Assembly: GCF_021922985.1 (NCBI RefSeq)
Contig: NZ_CP040788.1
Location: 2,108,001 to 2,172,000 of the forward strand
Source of the DNA: Clavibacter michiganensis subsp. tessellarius
GTDB taxonomy: Bacteria > Actinomycetota > Actinomycetes > Actinomycetales > Microbacteriaceae
Length of the DNA stretch: 64,000 nucleotides
Direction: 5' to 3'
The notes beneath the pieces are model-generated. The model had not been told where the DNA came from and searched no databases. It saw only the letters and a list, made by a program, of their open reading frames with translations. The position numbers and the translations under genes are program-made. Below, in pieces: positions 62,251 to 64,000 of the stretch (position 1 is its first letter; each line of letters begins with the position of its first letter).

Positions 62251-63210
62251 GTGCCCGCGCTCGCTCGAACAGAGGAGAAGACCATCAGCGACGATGAAGG
62301 ACAGGATCCACCAGGAGGAGAACGCCTCCCCGGGCGGGTCGGCCGGAGGGGCGTCGTCCTCGGCATGGCCGGGGTGGCCGCGGCGCTCGCCATCGCCCCG
62401 TCGTTCACCCGCGCGGACCTGGCCGTGGCGGCGACCGCCATCACGTACACCTGGCCGTTCGCCAACGTGGTGCTGCCGGACCGTCGGTACGGACAGCAGT
62501 GGGACGCCTACAGGCCGGACGGCAGGAAGCACGCAGGCGCCGACTTCAACGTCGGTGTCGCGTACCGGGGCACGCCGGTCCTGTCGATCGCGGACGGCAC
62601 GGTCGTCCGAGGCCGGTACACGGCGGAGGCGAGCGGGACGCAGACCTACACGTTCGGGAACTTCGTCACCATCCGCAACGGTGACGGGATCTACGCGACG
62701 TACGCCCACATGGACGGCGCGCCTCTGGTCAACCCGGGCGACCGGGTGTCCCGCGGGCAGACCGTCGGGCGCCTCGGCAGCACCGGCACGAACGTGTTCC
62801 ACCTCCACCTCGAGATGCGCACCGGCGATCACGCCGGCGACTTCACCACCCAGGACGACTTCGATCCCGTGCCCTTCATCCAGGCACGGCTCGACGTCCC
62901 CATCCCCCCCGCGATCGAAGACCTACCGGAAAGGCAAGAGATGTACTTGACCCGCAACAGCACAGGAGAGGTCGCGGTCTTCGGAGCCGACTACCGCAAC
63001 GTCGCCGGAGGAGCATCCGGCCGGCACAGCTTCACGAGCTTCCAGGAGTACCAGGACTGGCGCGAGCTGGTGCGCTTCTACAACCAGCAGATCGACGTGC
63101 AGGGCCTGGACACGCGCGGGAAGCTCTTCCTGCCCCCGGCCGACATCACGAAGATCACGGGCGTCACCGAGGCGAACTGGGCCGTGGTGAACAGCGTCCA
63201 CGGCAGCTGA
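62251..63210 (+). CDS. Secreted M23 family metallopeptidase
   Basis: Up to 319 residues. A Tat-like signal peptide has GRRGVVLGMAGVAAALAIAPSF near residues 31-52 (RR motif). The M23 domain (about 70-215) has HAGADFNVGV (zinc His and Asp), YAHMDG and FHLHLEMRTG, so the metal site is intact. A C-terminal domain (about 230-319) of unknown type follows. The GTG at 62251 has no ribosome site. AGAGGAG at 62271-62277 is ideally placed for an in-frame ATC at 62284, so the real start may be that non-standard codon. It cuts peptidoglycan cross-bridges or peptides. Confidence 0.82.
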   Translation: MPALARTEEKTISDDEGQDPPGGERLPGRVGRRGVVLGMAGVAAALAIAPSFTRADLAVAATAITYTWPFANVVLPDRRYGQQWDAYRPDGRKHAGADFNVGVAYRGTPVLSIADGTVVRGRYTAEASGTQTYTFGNFVTIRNGDGIYATYAHMDGAPLVNPGDRVSRGQTVGRLGSTGTNVFHLHLEMRTGDHAGDFTTQDDFDPVPFIQARLDVPIPPAIEDLPERQEMYLTRNSTGEVAVFGADYRNVAGGASGRHSFTSFQEYQDWRELVRFYNQQIDVQGLDTRGKLFLPPADITKITGVTEANWAVVNSVHGS

Positions 63211-63225
63211 CCCACCTGCAGCACC

Positions 63226-63263
63226 GACCCCGTGCGGAGAGCCCCGGCTCTCCGCACGGGGTC
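63226..63263 (+). terminator. Terminator after the M23 gene
   Basis: A perfect 18-base stem (63226-63243 with 63246-63263) with a 2-base loop, followed by TTCTCGT. Strong intrinsic terminator. Confidence 0.9.
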
Positions 63264-63326
63264 TTCTCGTCTCCGGGGCGTGGCGCCGCGTCGCGCCCCG
63301 CCGACCCCCGCGTAGGAGTGTCGTGA

Positions 63327-63353
63327 GGTTCCCCGCCGCCCCGTGAGGGAACC
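63327..63353. promoter_or_regulatory. Inverted repeat upstream of kdp
   Basis: GGTTCCC (63327-63333) and GGGAACC (63347-63353) with a 13-base spacer, about 110 bases ahead of the first small kdp gene. It may be an operator or RNA hairpin of the kdp leader. A second short hairpin, GTGCCC...GGGCAC, lies near 63402-63418. No known riboswitch was recognised in this leader. Confidence 0.4.
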
Positions 63354-63462
63354 GTATGGATGCGTGAGGACGCCCGATCGCGAGGTGTCTACTCGTCCTC
63401 CGTGCCCCCGACGGGCACCCGCGTCCGACCGGCCGCGGCATCCCTCAACGGAGGATCCCCCA

Positions 63463-63546
63463 GTGCTCGACCTCGTGTACATCGCAGGCGCCATCGTCCT
63501 GTTCGCCCTCGTCGCCCTCGTCGGCCGAGGAGTGGAGAAGCTGTGA
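63463..63546 (+). CDS. 27-residue membrane peptide ahead of kdpF
   Basis: From GTG 63463, behind GGAGGA. It is almost one membrane helix, LDLVYIAGAIVLFALVALVG, with the charged end RGVEKL. It overlaps kdpF by 4 bases (GTGA). Small peptides ending in xGVEKL are seen ahead of kdpF in other actinobacteria, so a structural part of the Kdp complex or a leader role is possible. Confidence 0.7.
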   Translation: MLDLVYIAGAIVLFALVALVGRGVEKL

Positions 63547-63647
63547 TCACCTCGTTCGCCGACGCCGCCGGCCTCGCCGCCGCCGTGCTCGGCATCGCCT
63601 CCGTCGTGTACCTCGTGTACGCCCTCGTCCGGCCCGAGAGGTTCTGA
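63543..63647 (+). CDS. kdpF: KdpF, small subunit of the potassium-transporting ATPase
   Basis: 34 residues from GTG 63543. One helix ends in YLVYALVRPERF, the KdpF signature. It stabilises the KdpABC complex. TGATG overlap with kdpA. Confidence 0.85.
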   Translation: MITSFADAAGLAAAVLGIASVVYLVYALVRPERF

Positions 63648-64000
63648 TGGACACGCTCGCCGGGATCCTCCAGGTCGCGTCCGTCGTCCTGGTCCTCGTC
63701 CTCATCCACCGCCCGCTGGGCGACCTCATGGCGCGCATGTACGAGTCGCGCCACGACTCCCGCGTGGAGCGCGGCATCTACCGCCTCATCGGCGTGGACC
63801 CGCGCTCCGAGCAGACCTGGCCCGCCTACCTCCGCGCGGTGCTCGCGTTCTCGCTCGTCGGCGTCCTCGTCGTCTACGGGATGCAGCGCCTCCAGGGGTT
63901 CCTCCCCTACGCGCTCGGCCTCCCCGCCGTGCCCGAGGGCCTCTCCTTCAACACGGCCGTCTCGTTCGTCACCAACACGAACTGGCAGTCGTACTCGCCC
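63647..64000 (+). CDS. kdpA: KdpA, potassium-binding subunit, N-terminal fragment
   Basis: The first 118 residues of the K+ channel-like subunit; the gene runs off the right edge. Two membrane helices (about 5-22 and 65-83) are followed by FNTAVSFVTNTNWQSYSP, the first selectivity-filter loop of KdpA. It is part of the high-affinity, ATP-driven potassium uptake system made when potassium is scarce; kdpB, kdpC and the regulators lie outside the window. Confidence 0.92.
   Translation, partial: MDTLAGILQVASVVLVLVLIHRPLGDLMARMYESRHDSRVERGIYRLIGVDPRSEQTWPAYLRAVLAFSLVGVLVVYGMQRLQGFLPYALGLPAVPEGLSFNTAVSFVTNTNWQSYSP

Noticed and set aside
63211-63462. A c-di-AMP (ydaO-type) riboswitch in the kdp leader
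   Set aside because: The leader has hairpins, but the conserved ydaO blocks were not found.

Overview
The window is high-GC DNA that reads like an actinobacterium of the family Microbacteriaceae, most likely a Clavibacter. Support comes from the SCO6880-type conjugation genes, an LPxTG-anchored DUF3494 protein, GAF-ANTAR regulators, many GTG starts, ATGA/GTGA gene overlaps, and apparently leaderless promoters. The genus call is inference. GGATCC recurs far more often than base composition predicts.

Layout. 1-4.4 kb: the start of a C39-like peptidase, two tandem secreted GH26 glycosidases and a DUF1023 alpha/beta hydrolase. 4.4-6.6 kb: an AT-richer insertion carrying an OLD-family ATPase/TOPRIM nuclease. 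It is bounded on the left by a frameshifted copy of the 3' end of the glycosyltransferase gene on its right. 6.6-14.2 kb: GT9 glycosyltransferase, then a LacI regulator divergent from a sugar ABC importer and a GH35 beta-galactosidase, with a perfect LacI-type palindrome between them. 14.2-19.7 kb: a DUF1016 nuclease, then an operon of aldehyde dehydrogenase, HldE-like heptose kinase/adenylyltransferase and GT2, followed by a DUF2795 protein. 19.7-22.6 kb: a 46-residue gene, a DUF2087 protein, a zeta toxin with an upstream partner, and a tandem helix-turn-helix protein. 22.7-36 kb: a type IV secretion / conjugation-like locus in two divergent arms: VirB1/M23 hydrolase, lipoprotein and ParA-like ATPase on the left; DUF6668-like, DUF6112-like, VirB6/TrbL, SCO6880, VirB4 and VirD4 on the right. 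No relaxase or integrase is visible.

36-39.5 kb: two SpoIIE-type phosphatases, an anti-sigma-type kinase and a STAS protein, a complete partner-switching set. 39.8-43.9 kb: small metabolic and membrane proteins. 44-49 kb: an ice-binding-like wall protein, a second sugar ABC system, an SMR exporter behind a guanidine-III riboswitch, and a separate substrate-binding protein. 49-56.4 kb: esterase, GlpX, AI-2E family exporter, and an ABC exporter divergent from a two-component system. Then a tRNA-Ser(CGA), a HAD phosphatase, two GAF-ANTAR proteins, an F420/NADP-type oxidoreductase, a TauE/SafE transporter, an orphan immunity-like protein, an M23 peptidase, and the start of the kdp potassium operon, which runs off the end.
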